Positions 1 to 6,194 are shown, counted from the first letter of the stretch. The stretch: 6,401 bases of DNA from Merdiplasma sp045118075 (GCA_045118075.1 JBGUOI010000099.1:1-6401), one strand, 5' to 3'. The notes: generated from the sequence alone by a model not told the origin. Numbers and translations: made by a program.

Positions 1-86
1 GATAGCTTGCGAAAGCTCAGCCCGACAGGGCTGTCGAACAAGAAGCCCCCACTTCTAAGCGAAGCAAAGTGGTGGGAGTATGTCAC
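1..86 (+). mobile_element. Right end of an IS200/IS605-type element (probable omega-RNA 3' part)
   Basis: Three hairpins follow one another: AGCTT/AAGCT (4-8 with 13-17), CAGCCC/GGGCTG (19-24 with 29-34), and a longer one pairing 46-54 with 67-76 with a bulged T at 73 and a small GC-GAA-GC helix inside the loop. The sequence ends in GGTGGGAGTATGTCAC. This layout is typical of the right ends of IS200/IS605 elements, where the 3' end of tnpB and its guide (omega) RNA overlap. Frame 1 stays open from the left edge to a TGA at 100-102 and could be the tail of tnpB, but its residues have no diagnostic motif. The transposase and nuclease genes, if present, lie left of the window. The call rests on hairpin architecture, so the exact cleavage point near 86 is a guess. 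Confidence 0.55.
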
Positions 87-122
87 GCAGAACACAAACT
101 GATCGCTGTGAAGACAGGTGAC

Positions 123-140
123 GTTCCGGCATATCGGAAC
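123..140 (+). promoter_or_regulatory. Hairpin directly abutting the ribosome binding site of the 67-residue gene
   Basis: GTTCCG (123-128) pairs perfectly with CGGAAC (135-140) around a six-base loop. The purine-rich ribosome binding site AGGAGGAGG starts at the very next base (141-149). Such a helix could stack on or compete with ribosome access, or stabilise the 5' end of the transcript. No known riboswitch or attenuator pattern is recognised. The pairing is seen directly; a regulatory role is inference. Confidence 0.4.
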
Positions 141-155
141 AGGAGGAGGTTTATC

Positions 156-359
156 ATGAGCAATGAAAGTAAAACAAACTTAGAGAACATAGAGCCGTTC
201 ACCGAGATGACAAGTAAGGAACTGTTTGTCATTCTTACAGGCGGCGAGGGATTAATGAAGCAGATGTATCTGCAGAAAATCCTGGAAACATACGTAAAGA
301 GGTACGGAGACACCGCGGATCTTGTAACGATGGTCAAAACCGTGGCGGAGGAAGAATAG
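156..359 (+). CDS. Small protein of unknown function (67 residues)
   Basis: I do not recognise the family. The ATG at 156 follows a very strong AGGAGGAGG (141-149) by six bases, so this start is preferred over the in-frame ATG at 69, which lies in the transposon-end hairpin region and has no binding site. The product is acidic at both ends, with a Ser/Asn/Glu-rich N-terminus and a final EEE. Its middle (about residues 18-64) looks mainly helical, with the patterns ELFVILTGG and MKQMYLQKILETYVKRYG. There is no signal peptide, membrane segment or Cys/His cluster, so it is probably cytoplasmic. Only 42 bases separate it from nagZ, with no terminator between, so the two are likely co-transcribed. 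Coding is supported by the binding site and the amphipathic pattern; function is unknown. Confidence 0.72.
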   Translation: MSNESKTNLENIEPFTEMTSKELFVILTGGEGLMKQMYLQKILETYVKRYGDTADLVTMVKTVAEEE

Positions 360-401
360 GATACCGTAGTAATAAACAGTTGATAATCCGGAGGTTGAAA
401 C

Positions 402-2315
402 ATGAAACGGTTCTTGATTCAAATACTGGTGATGTCTGCCCTCTGCGTCGGATGGCCGCTCTGTGTGCAGGCTGCTGATGAAGCGGCCGTGGAAGAGCAG
501 GTGAATGAGATTCTTGCCGGTATGAGCACAGAACAGAAACTGGCCCAGATGATGATCATAACACTGCGTTCGGATATGAAAGGAACAAAGTGCGCAACGG
601 AGCTTAATTCATCGTATAAAGACCTGCTTGAAAAATACGACTTCGGCGGTGTGATCCTGTTTGCCGGAAATATCGTGGACACGGAGCAGACGGTCACGCT
701 CATCCGGGACTGCCAGACGGCTGCGATGAATTCAGCGCTTGGGATTCCCATGCTGGTCTGCGTAGATCAGGAGGGCGGCCGGGTCAACCGGGTATCTTTC
801 GGTACGGCCGGTTCCGGAAACATGAGCCTGGCTGCGGCGGGTGATCTTGCGCTGACGGAAGAGTGCGCGGATATGCTGGGTCAGGAGATCAGCGCACTGG
901 GATTTAATATGGATTTTGCCCCGGTCTCCGACGTCAACAGCAATCCCAATAATCCCATCATCGCGACACGTTCTTTTTCCGATGATCCGGATATAGTTGC
1001 GGAGCACGTAAAAGCTTTCATGAAAGGGCTGGACAAAAACGGCATCTGCACTTCGCTGAAACATTTTCCGGGTCACGGCAATGTGGGAGAGGACAGCCAT
1101 ACCCATCTGCCCTCCTCGGATTATACCAAAGAGGAACTGATGGCCTGCGACCTGATCCCGTTTATCGAGGGAATCGGAGCGGGGACGGATATGATCATGA
1201 CCGCACATATCCAGTATCCCAACATCGAGACCGGAACCTACATCTCCAAAGAGGACGGCGAAGAAGTCTGCCTGCCGGCAACGCTGTCCCGCACCATCAT
1301 GACGGGACTTTTGCGGGAAGAGCTTGGCTATGACGGCATCATTATTACGGATGCAATGGGAATGGCTGCCATTGCGGCACACTTTGACGAGACGGATGCC
1401 GCATCCCTGGCCATTAACGCCGGTGTGGATATCCTGCTGTGCCCGCTGGAACTTTATCAGGACGAAGAGATCGACACCTTCCCGGCCCTGGAACCTTATA
1501 TGGAAAAACTTCTTGCGCGGGTAGAATCCGGGGAGATCAAAGAGGAAGACCTGGACAGGTCCGTTGCCCGGATTCTCAAGATGAAGATCGAGAAAGGGAT
1601 CATGACAGGTACCCTGTCAGAGACGAAGGAAGACCAGCTCGAGCGGGCGAAAGCCGTGGTCGGCAGCGCCGCTCATCATGAAAGAGAATGGGAGATGGCG
1701 CAGCTTGGGCTGACCCTCCTGAAGAATGAAGACGGAATGCTCCCGCTAAACGGAAACGAATGCGGAAAGACGCTGATCCTGACGACCGATGAAGAACGCA
1801 CGGCAACGGTCAGGTATGCGCTTGGCCGCCTTGAAAAAGAGGGGCTGGCGGATGCCTCCTCGGTGACCGTCATCTGTTACGGCGAATTAGAGCCGGATGA
1901 TAAAGCCCTTGCAGAAGCGCTGGAGAGCGCCGACCAGGTGCTGGTTCTTTCCCAGACTACGCAGAAAAGCGAGCTCTTATGCCATGTGATCGAGAAGATG
2001 CATCAGGATAAAAAGGGCAGGGTCGCGCTGCTGAGCCTGAACCTTCCCTACGATGCAGCCTGCTATGAGGACGCGGATGCAGTCCTGTGCGCGCTCAATC
2101 CCTTCGGCAGTGCTCATGATGCGGAAGGGAACGGCCCGTTTAATCTGAATGTTGCCGCTGCCCTTTGCGCCGTCTTCGGAGAATCGGTCCCGCAGGGCAT
2201 TTTGCCGGTCAATGTTCCGAAGTTTAAGGAAGTAGTCGACGATAAGACCGTCTTCTCTGACGAGCTTTTGTTTGAGAGAGGCTTCGGCCTGCAGGGCTGG
2301 GATAAGACGCAGTAA
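402..2315 (+). CDS. nagZ: Exported beta-N-acetylhexosaminidase, GH3 family, NagZ/YbbD type
   Basis: The enzyme should remove terminal beta-linked N-acetylglucosamine from muropeptides or related glycans, in cell-wall recycling or glycan scavenging. A type I signal peptide is visible (cleavage likely after VQA, residue 24). No good lipobox is present, although the B. subtilis homologue is a lipoprotein. The GH3 barrel spans about residues 30-400. It holds VDQEGGRV (121-128), ATRSF (188-192), KHFPGHG (220-226), the loop DSH (D231, H233) matching the Asp/His acid-base dyad of Gram-positive NagZ, and IITDAMGM with nucleophile D317. These lie one residue off the B. subtilis numbering as I recall it (D232/H234, D318). 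A GH3 C-terminal alpha/beta domain begins near TLLKNEDGMLPL (438-449) and runs to the end. At 637 residues it is full length for two-domain Gram-positive NagZ. GGAGG at 390-394 sets the ATG at 402. Confidence 0.95.
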   Translation: MKRFLIQILVMSALCVGWPLCVQAADEAAVEEQVNEILAGMSTEQKLAQMMIITLRSDMKGTKCATELNSSYKDLLEKYDFGGVILFAGNIVDTEQTVTLIRDCQTAAMNSALGIPMLVCVDQEGGRVNRVSFGTAGSGNMSLAAAGDLALTEECADMLGQEISALGFNMDFAPVSDVNSNPNNPIIATRSFSDDPDIVAEHVKAFMKGLDKNGICTSLKHFPGHGNVGEDSHTHLPSSDYTKEELMACDLIPFIEGIGAGTDMIMTAHIQYPNIETGTYISKEDGEEVCLPATLSRTIMTGLLREELGYDGIIITDAMGMAAIAAHFDETDAASLAINAGVDILLCPLELYQDEEIDTFPALEPYMEKLLARVESGEIKEEDLDRSVARILKMKIEKGIMTGTLSETKEDQLERAKAVVGSAAHHEREWEMAQLGLTLLKNEDGMLPLNGNECGKTLILTTDEERTATVRYALGRLEKEGLADASSVTVICYGELEPDDKALAEALESADQVLVLSQTTQKSELLCHVIEKMHQDKKGRVALLSLNLPYDAACYEDADAVLCALNPFGSAHDAEGNGPFNLNVAAALCAVFGESVPQGILPVNVPKFKEVVDDKTVFSDELLFERGFGLQGWDKTQ

Positions 2316-2354
2316 CACCCCGCGGGGAAACAATATGCGGAGGAAAAAGGAAAT

Positions 2355-2430
2355 ATGGAATCATATAAACACATCGTTCAGTATTATGAAACAGACCGGA
2401 TGGGGCTATGACAGGCTGGAAGAGGAATGA
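2355..2430 (+). pseudogene. N-terminal stump of a 4HBT-fold acyl-CoA thioesterase (probable)
   Basis: The ATG at 2355, with a purine-rich GGAGGAAAAAGG stretch just upstream (2339-2350), opens a frame of 18 codons ending in TGA at 2409-2411. It reads MESYKHIVQYYETDRMGL. This resembles the start of YbgC-like acyl-CoA thioesterases, where the sequence up to YYETDRMG is followed by a histidine/asparagine active-site segment and N-Y-x-R-W-x-E-E. Shifting the frame by one base after the GGG codon gives YDRLEEE and then TGA (2428-2430), which could be the later N-Y-x-R-x-x-E-E piece after loss of about six codons. The other 100 or more codons expected of the family are absent. It is probably a dead remnant behind nagZ. 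The match is from memory of the family, so confidence is moderate; a chance small reading frame is the alternative. Confidence 0.45.
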
Positions 2431-2467
2431 AAAAAGGAGCGGAGGTTTTAACCCCCGCTCTTTTTAT
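2431..2467. terminator. Bidirectional rho-independent terminator between convergent genes
   Basis: GAGCGG (2437-2442) pairs with CCGCTC (2455-2460). After one A/C mismatch, GG (2444-2445) pairs with CC (2452-2453) around a TTTTAA loop. A run of five T follows at 2461-2465 and a run of A precedes at 2430-2435, so the hairpin can end transcripts from either side. It would stop the nagZ operon on the plus strand and the SH3-protein gene on the minus strand, whose stop codon lies about 40 bases away. Confidence 0.85.
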
Positions 2468-2505
2468 TTATGAAGCTATGCTCTTTTCACAGTACCCTTA
2501 AATCA

Positions 2506-3618
2506 TTACGGGCAATAATGGTTGTCAAACGCATCGCCTGCTTCAAACCACTGACCGCAGCGCCAGCAGTACTGCAAATTCCCTTCGCCTTCCTGATCGG
2601 AGTAATCATAATTATCAGAAGAGCCGCTGCTGCTCTTCCCCGGGCAGTTATGGTTGTCGAATTCTTCACCCGCTTCGAACCACTGACCGCAGTCATAGCA
2701 GTACTGCAAATTTCCTTCGCCTTCCTGATCGGAATAATCATTATTATCAGGACCGTTATAATAGATGGACAGCCGCTTAGTGCCTTCCCATACCTGGAAA
2801 TCTTCTTCTGAGAGCCGGCTGTACTTCGTTCCGCCATTGTCGTACCAGAAGCCGTCCTTGGTCTGATAAAGCGTGTAAGCCGCCCCTTCTTCATCATAAA
2901 CGGTGATGACATTTCCGGTATATACAGAGGAGTCACTGTCGGAACCGGAATTGCTGTCTGTAGAAGCAGGCGCTGTATCTGAAAGGAATTCGCCGGATAC
3001 GTAGCCTGTTCCGCCTTCATAATTCACCTGATACCATCCCAGATCCGCACCATTTCTCTGAACAGATCCGGTCACCTTGACCGCACTTCCTTTTTTATAG
3101 CCGCCGAGCAGCTGAGTGTCTGTAGAGCAGCCCTTTCGAACATTCAAAGAATCTGCTGTCACATACATGGTCTTATCCAGCGGAATAACCGTAATATCAT
3201 TGGCGGCAGCTTCCGGCTGCGTGCCGACAGCACGCTTCGTATCGTATTTCAAAACCTTTAACGACATGATCGCCTGGGTGATCTCGGGAATCTTTGCTGC
3301 GTCAACGACAGAACCGGTAACGATAAATACTTCATTCTGCGTTGAGAAAGCAGCCTGGAAAACATTGACATAGTGAGAGTCCGCAACAGAAATAGCCGGG
3401 AGATTTTCTCCGTTTGAATAATGCTCTACCGTTATCTGATTTGCGCCGTCACTGAATGTAAGCCATTTGGTGACATCTTCGATCTGTTTCCAGTTCTCAT
3501 TCGGAAGATCGATGGAGAGAACACCATCCTCAGATACGAACGATTCCGCTGCTGCAGGCATGGCAAAGCATAAAACAACCATGGCAGCAAGTATTGCAAC
3601 GATTGTTTTTTTGATCAT
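2506..3618 (-). CDS. Exported SH3-domain protein with two C-terminal C2H2-like zinc-finger repeats
   Basis: A signal peptide (residues 1-24, cleavage after PAAA) sends this 370-residue protein out of the cell. Residues 25-124 form a small globular domain, perhaps Mog1/PsbP-like. Residues about 150-213 are a bacterial SH3 domain (LNVRKGCSTDTQLLGGYKKG, then GWYQVNY and GYVSGEFLS), a fold that often binds cell-wall peptides. A Ser/Asp-rich linker (214-232) leads to an unassigned beta-rich segment (233-288). Two near-identical modules follow at 294-326 and 338-370, each C-x2-C-x3-F-x5-F-x2-H-x-C, joined by a Ser/Gly linker. The ligands are C307, C310, H323, C325 and C351, C354, H367, C369. AAAGGAG (reverse strand, 3627-3633) sits eight bases before the ATG. 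The gene stands alone between its own promoter and the shared terminator. Ligand or partner is unknown. Confidence 0.88.
   Translation of the reverse strand: MIKKTIVAILAAMVVLCFAMPAAAESFVSEDGVLSIDLPNENWKQIEDVTKWLTFSDGANQITVEHYSNGENLPAISVADSHYVNVFQAAFSTQNEVFIVTGSVVDAAKIPEITQAIMSLKVLKYDTKRAVGTQPEAAANDITVIPLDKTMYVTADSLNVRKGCSTDTQLLGGYKKGSAVKVTGSVQRNGADLGWYQVNYEGGTGYVSGEFLSDTAPASTDSNSGSDSDSSVYTGNVITVYDEEGAAYTLYQTKDGFWYDNGGTKYSRLSEEDFQVWEGTKRLSIYYNGPDNNDYSDQEGEGNLQYCYDCGQWFEAGEEFDNHNCPGKSSSGSSDNYDYSDQEGEGNLQYCWRCGQWFEAGDAFDNHYCP
2509..2739 (-). repeat. Tandem duplication encoding the two zinc-finger-like modules
   Basis: Two 99-base units (2641-2739 and 2509-2607) repeat with a 132-base period inside the minus-strand gene. 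By hand count they agree at about 84 of 99 bases and 28 of 33 residues. The similarity runs a little beyond each unit into the adjoining AAT/TAT-rich codons. The four metal-ligand residues and the CGQWFEAG core are unchanged. The residues between the first two cysteines (YD versus WR), two in the helix and one next to the last cysteine differ. This looks like a fairly recent duplication with selection on the fold. Confidence 0.9.
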
Positions 3619-3656
3619 AACTAAAGCTCCTTTCTGGAATTTTGTTTTATGAACCT

Positions 3657-3685
3657 ATTATAGAAGGAGTTTCCCCTTATTTCAA
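3657..3685 (-). promoter_or_regulatory. Vegetative (sigma-A type) promoter of the SH3/zinc-finger gene
   Basis: Read on the minus strand, TTGAAA (3680-3685) and TATAAT (3657-3662) are separated by exactly 17 bases. Transcription should begin near 3650, giving a leader of about 30 bases that ends in the AAAGGAG ribosome binding site. The -10 box is perfect and the -35 box differs from consensus at one base, so strong constitutive expression is expected. No operator-like repeat overlaps it. Confidence 0.85.
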
Positions 3686-3696
3686 CAAAAACAGGA

Positions 3697-3726
3697 CTGT
3701 ACGAGCCGGCCGAAAGCAATTATGAT
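3697..3726 (+). promoter_or_regulatory. Possible promoter of the rightward operon
   Basis: TATGAT at 3721-3726 is a good -10 candidate. The best -35 match at the right distance is CTGTAC (3697-3702) with an 18-base spacer, which is weak. A start near 3733 would leave a leader of about 50 bases before the first reading frame. The site lies back to back with the strong minus-strand promoter, so both directions could be served from this 160-base gap. Weak -35 agreement keeps this tentative. Confidence 0.35.
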
Positions 3727-3782
3727 AGAACTAACAAGATCACAGATGTCAATCTGGTTTATTAAAGGAGGAGGGACTGGAA

Positions 3783-3800
3783 ATGGACCCTTTTATTTAG
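3783..3800 (+). pseudogene. Original 5' end of the small membrane-protein gene, cut by an in-frame TAG
   Basis: AAGGAGGAGGG (3765-3775) is the best ribosome binding site in this region and lies seven bases before the ATG at 3783. That ATG opens MDPFI and then meets TAG at 3798-3800. Past the TAG the same frame continues without another stop through VVLDLI into the membrane protein at 3819-4049. The strong site therefore belongs to a frame that is now interrupted after five codons. One base change at the third position of the TAG would restore a tyrosine codon and a continuous protein of 88 residues. Either a recent nonsense mutation, a sequencing error, or a real stop-and-restart arrangement would explain it. 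Confidence 0.65.
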
Positions 3801-3818
3801 GTAGTCCTGGATCTCATC

Positions 3819-4049
3819 ATGGATGGATCCCTGGGAACTGTCAGTGACAAGAGCGCACCCCCGGCATTACGGGTCATCGCTGCCGTAATAATAGCGGCCG
3901 CTTTCTGCGCTCTGACCGGCTTTTGCATTTACCTGATAGTCAAAGACGCGAACCCGTATGTAAAAGTCTGCGGAGGGGCAATTTTGCTGGTCACTTTATT
4001 TGCCGCTTACAGGTTTTTCAGAATGTACAGGCAGCGGAAGCCGCATTGA
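3819..4049 (+). CDS. Small two-helix membrane protein (downstream part of an interrupted frame)
   Basis: From the ATG at 3819 the frame gives 76 residues. Residues about 16-42 and 47-67 are hydrophobic and should form two membrane helices joined by a short KDANPY loop, followed by a basic tail (RMYRQRKPH) that is probably cytoplasmic. I know of no defined function. Short proteins of this build, starting M-D-P and carrying D-L-I-x-D-G followed by S-x-K-x-x-P, seem common in Clostridia, but that is recollection. No ribosome binding site precedes 3819; the strong one serves the ATG at 3783, six codons upstream of which only five are read before TAG. Expression from 3819 would need restart 18 bases after that stop, or read-through. 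The next gene starts 47 bases on with no terminator. It may be a pseudogene. Confidence 0.6.
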   Translation: MDGSLGTVSDKSAPPALRVIAAVIIAAAFCALTGFCIYLIVKDANPYVKVCGGAILLVTLFAAYRFFRMYRQRKPH

Positions 4050-4096
4050 TCGGAACGCTGAAGCAGAAGCAACCGGATTTCGAAAGGAGGTTAACT

Positions 4097-5419
4097 GTGA
4101 AAAAAACATTGATTTGGGGCTTGAGAGTGTGCTTTTTAATGTGCTTTCTGATGATCCCTTTAGTTCAGCCCGTGCTTGGTGAGTCTGATCCGTACAGAAT
4201 TGATCTTGAAGAGGTATCCCTGGATGGCAGCTGGAAGGATTATAACCTTCCGGTAAACGCATATGCCTACTGTCCTCTTTATCTGGAGGAAAACGGACTT
4301 CTTTCCCTGAAAGTACAAACCTATTTCGATAATAATCATTATGTCTATCTTCTGGACCAAAACCTGGATACGGTGGATTATGATAATCATTTCGGAAAAG
4401 GAACGGCAGCTCCGGAAAACTTCGAGTTCGTTTATTTCCTGACGGCCGGTACGTATTATGTCCGGGTGGAATCCTGGAATAATGTCAGCGGCCTGTTTCG
4501 AATCATGGGAGAATTTACTCCTGCGCAGACGAATGAGATCGAGCCTAACAGTACTTTTGAGCAGGCACAGCAGCTCATGCCGAACGGGGATCTGATCCGC
4601 GGCTTCCTTTCCACTTCTGCAACGGTCGATTTCTGGTCGGATCCTCTTCCGGAAGGAACACAGGATTTTGCAGATTATTATGTATTTACTGTCGGGTCCG
4701 GCACCTGGAAGATCGATGTGGCGCCGATGGAAGAGACGGATACATTTTTTAAGGCGACGCTCTATAACAGTTCACATGAGGAAATTCATACGGAGTATTT
4801 GCAGGAAACAGTCTGTATTGAACAGGAATTGCCTGCCGGAACATATTATCTGGCGATCGAATCTAACGGACGCGCCTGCGGTCAGTATACTGTTTCACTT
4901 TTCTCTGATGGGAACAGAAACTCTTTGAACGCCTACGATGAAGAGCCGGCAACGGAGGCGATGCCGTCACAGGACGGTGATTTTGAGGATCAGGCCCAGT
5001 CATGGATTGAGGATGCCGACGCTTTTCCGGAGGAGCTGAGGAACAGTTACATTTATTCCCATGGAGACAGTACATATGCCCTGATCCAGTCGATGGGAGA
5101 AAAACCGTTTACCTGGCTGGAAAGCATCGAATTCTGCGAGAACATAAACGGTCATCTTGCCTATATCGAATCGGAGGATGAACAGGATTTTGTTGCCGCA
5201 CTGGTAAAACAATACGGCGTCTGTGCCTGGTTAGGCGGATATACGACAAACGGTTCCTGGAAATGGCTTGATCGGGAGCCGGTCATGGAGTTCTATTGGG
5301 CTGACGGTGAGCCGAATGGCAGCGGAGATTCTCTGCAGATCTATTACAACGGACTGTGGGATGACACTTACAACAAAAATGAGACAGTTACTGCGTTTAT
5401 CTGCGAGTGGGAGCATTGA
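4097..5419 (+). CDS. Exported C-type lectin domain protein with two PPC-like domains
   Basis: The GTG at 4097 lies six bases after AAAGGAGG (4083-4090) and is followed at once by a lysine-rich signal peptide (cleavage near residue 28, VLG/E). An upstream in-frame ATG at 3923 overlaps the previous gene and would bury that signal, so it is rejected. Residues about 32-138 and 146-268 look like PPC-type beta-sandwiches. The second starts with the typical EIEPNSTFEQAQQL and holds DYYVFTV and LPAGTYYLAIES. An acidic linker (about 270-312) leads to a C-type lectin domain (about 316-440) with C347 and C436 as the likely conserved disulphide, WLGG (378-381), the calcium/sugar motif EPN (405-407), WDD (421-423, usually WND) and a final FICEWE. 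EPN suggests a mannose/GlcNAc-type sugar preference by analogy with animal lectins. No anchor motif or catalytic domain is seen, so it is probably a secreted adhesin or sugar-binding protein. Confidence 0.85.
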   Translation: MKKTLIWGLRVCFLMCFLMIPLVQPVLGESDPYRIDLEEVSLDGSWKDYNLPVNAYAYCPLYLEENGLLSLKVQTYFDNNHYVYLLDQNLDTVDYDNHFGKGTAAPENFEFVYFLTAGTYYVRVESWNNVSGLFRIMGEFTPAQTNEIEPNSTFEQAQQLMPNGDLIRGFLSTSATVDFWSDPLPEGTQDFADYYVFTVGSGTWKIDVAPMEETDTFFKATLYNSSHEEIHTEYLQETVCIEQELPAGTYYLAIESNGRACGQYTVSLFSDGNRNSLNAYDEEPATEAMPSQDGDFEDQAQSWIEDADAFPEELRNSYIYSHGDSTYALIQSMGEKPFTWLESIEFCENINGHLAYIESEDEQDFVAALVKQYGVCAWLGGYTTNGSWKWLDREPVMEFYWADGEPNGSGDSLQIYYNGLWDDTYNKNETVTAFICEWEH

Positions 5420-5454
5420 TGGAAAATCAGATTTAAATGGAATGGAGATGTCTA

Positions 5455-6150
5455 ATGATACGAGAAAGGAACATGCTTTCTGCAGTTGTATACAGCTTTG
5501 CAGTTTTCTGTCTGATTTTATTCGTATTTGGGCACCGTATGCCTGCAAAAGCTGCTGATGACATACACGAATGGGACGAAGTGCTTGAAAAATATAACGA
5601 ATACCTTTCACAAGAAACGATTTTCTGGACCGGAACGGAAGGAATAGGCCTGCCGGTAACCGAGCAGATGCAGTTTCTGGTTGAAGATATAAACAGCGAC
5701 TGCATCCCGGAGTTGATGGTGAAAAATACAGAAGATGTATATGGCTTGATCGAGATCTATACACATGGTGAATTTGGGGTAATAGAAGTTGTATCGTGCG
5801 ATGAACTGGGAGGCTATTATCCAGGCACACCGGTGTTTTATACACGCACCGATCACAGAAACATTAATGAGGATTATCTTTATCTGGATAATGTTATTGA
5901 CGATATTGCCGGGTGGTCGCTTAAAGTCGCCCAGATTTATGAGTATGAGAGCGGGACGGAGTATTACTGGTTTGGAGTCTATTCGGATGACACGGCTGAT
6001 AAGTGGTATGACAACGGCGCTTTGGAGATCACGAAAGAGGACTTTGACAGTAAACTGAAAACACTGGTTGGCGACACGCGGCCGGTAGATCTGTCAGAAG
6101 CCGAATGGCATGACAATACGAAAGAAAACAGAAAACAGTATCTCGGGTAG
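5455..6150 (+). CDS. Exported protein with an EF-hand-like acidic loop, unknown function
   Basis: The ATG at 5455 is chosen because GGAG (5444-5447) sits seven bases upstream; the ATG at 5437 gives six more residues but has only a weak GGAAAA far upstream. The 231-residue product has a signal peptide (cleavage likely after AKA, residue 33) and no second membrane segment. Residues 76-87, VEDINSDCIPEL, match the D-x-N-x-D loop followed by I-P-E-L that recurs in exported clostridial proteins and resembles VCBS/dockerin calcium loops. Here the usual glycine after the third acidic position is a cysteine. The rest is rich in Asp, Glu, Tyr and Trp (for example YYWFGVYSDD) and ends without a wall anchor. 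It follows the lectin gene by 35 bases and is probably co-transcribed. No enzyme motif is recognised. Confidence 0.8.
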   Translation: MIRERNMLSAVVYSFAVFCLILFVFGHRMPAKAADDIHEWDEVLEKYNEYLSQETIFWTGTEGIGLPVTEQMQFLVEDINSDCIPELMVKNTEDVYGLIEIYTHGEFGVIEVVSCDELGGYYPGTPVFYTRTDHRNINEDYLYLDNVIDDIAGWSLKVAQIYEYESGTEYYWFGVYSDDTADKWYDNGALEITKEDFDSKLKTLVGDTRPVDLSEAEWHDNTKENRKQYLG

Positions 6151-6194
6151 AAGATGTAAACGGTGGAAAACGTCGGCACAAAGAGAGAATGCAA

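Noticed and set aside
1..102. Frame 1 as the C-terminal tail of a TnpB protein
   Set aside because: The frame is open to TGA at 100-102, but the residues carry no TnpB motif and the region is dominated by hairpins, so it is described as an element end and not as a coding region.
732..1382. Open reading frame of 216 codons on the minus strand
   Set aside because: It lies wholly opposite the GH3 catalytic domain of nagZ, has no ribosome binding site and no family pattern; it is a shadow of the real gene.
2470..3020. Open frames on both strands overlapping the repeat region, with internally repetitive translations
   Set aside because: Their repeats simply mirror the duplicated zinc-finger DNA in other frames; only the frame starting at 3618 has a signal peptide, SH3 domain, ribosome binding site and promoter.
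3798..3800. TAG read as a sense codon (stop-codon reassignment or pyrrolysine)
   Set aside because: TAG also ends two other genes here at sensible places (357-359 and 6148-6150), and no structured insertion signal was recognised after it.
3923..4096. Longer start for the lectin gene at ATG 3923
   Set aside because: It would overlap the membrane-protein gene and add 58 charged residues before an evident signal peptide. GTG 4097 has a near-perfect ribosome binding site.
4990..5419. C-type lectin domain as the variable target of a diversity-generating retroelement
   Set aside because: No reverse transcriptase gene, template repeat or near-copy of the lectin 3' end was seen in the window. An element outside it cannot be excluded.
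5231..5845. Open reading frame of 204 codons on the minus strand
   Set aside because: It spans the end of the lectin gene, the intergenic gap and the start of the next gene on the opposite strand. Its residues look low in coding character and both plus-strand genes have clear domains and starts.
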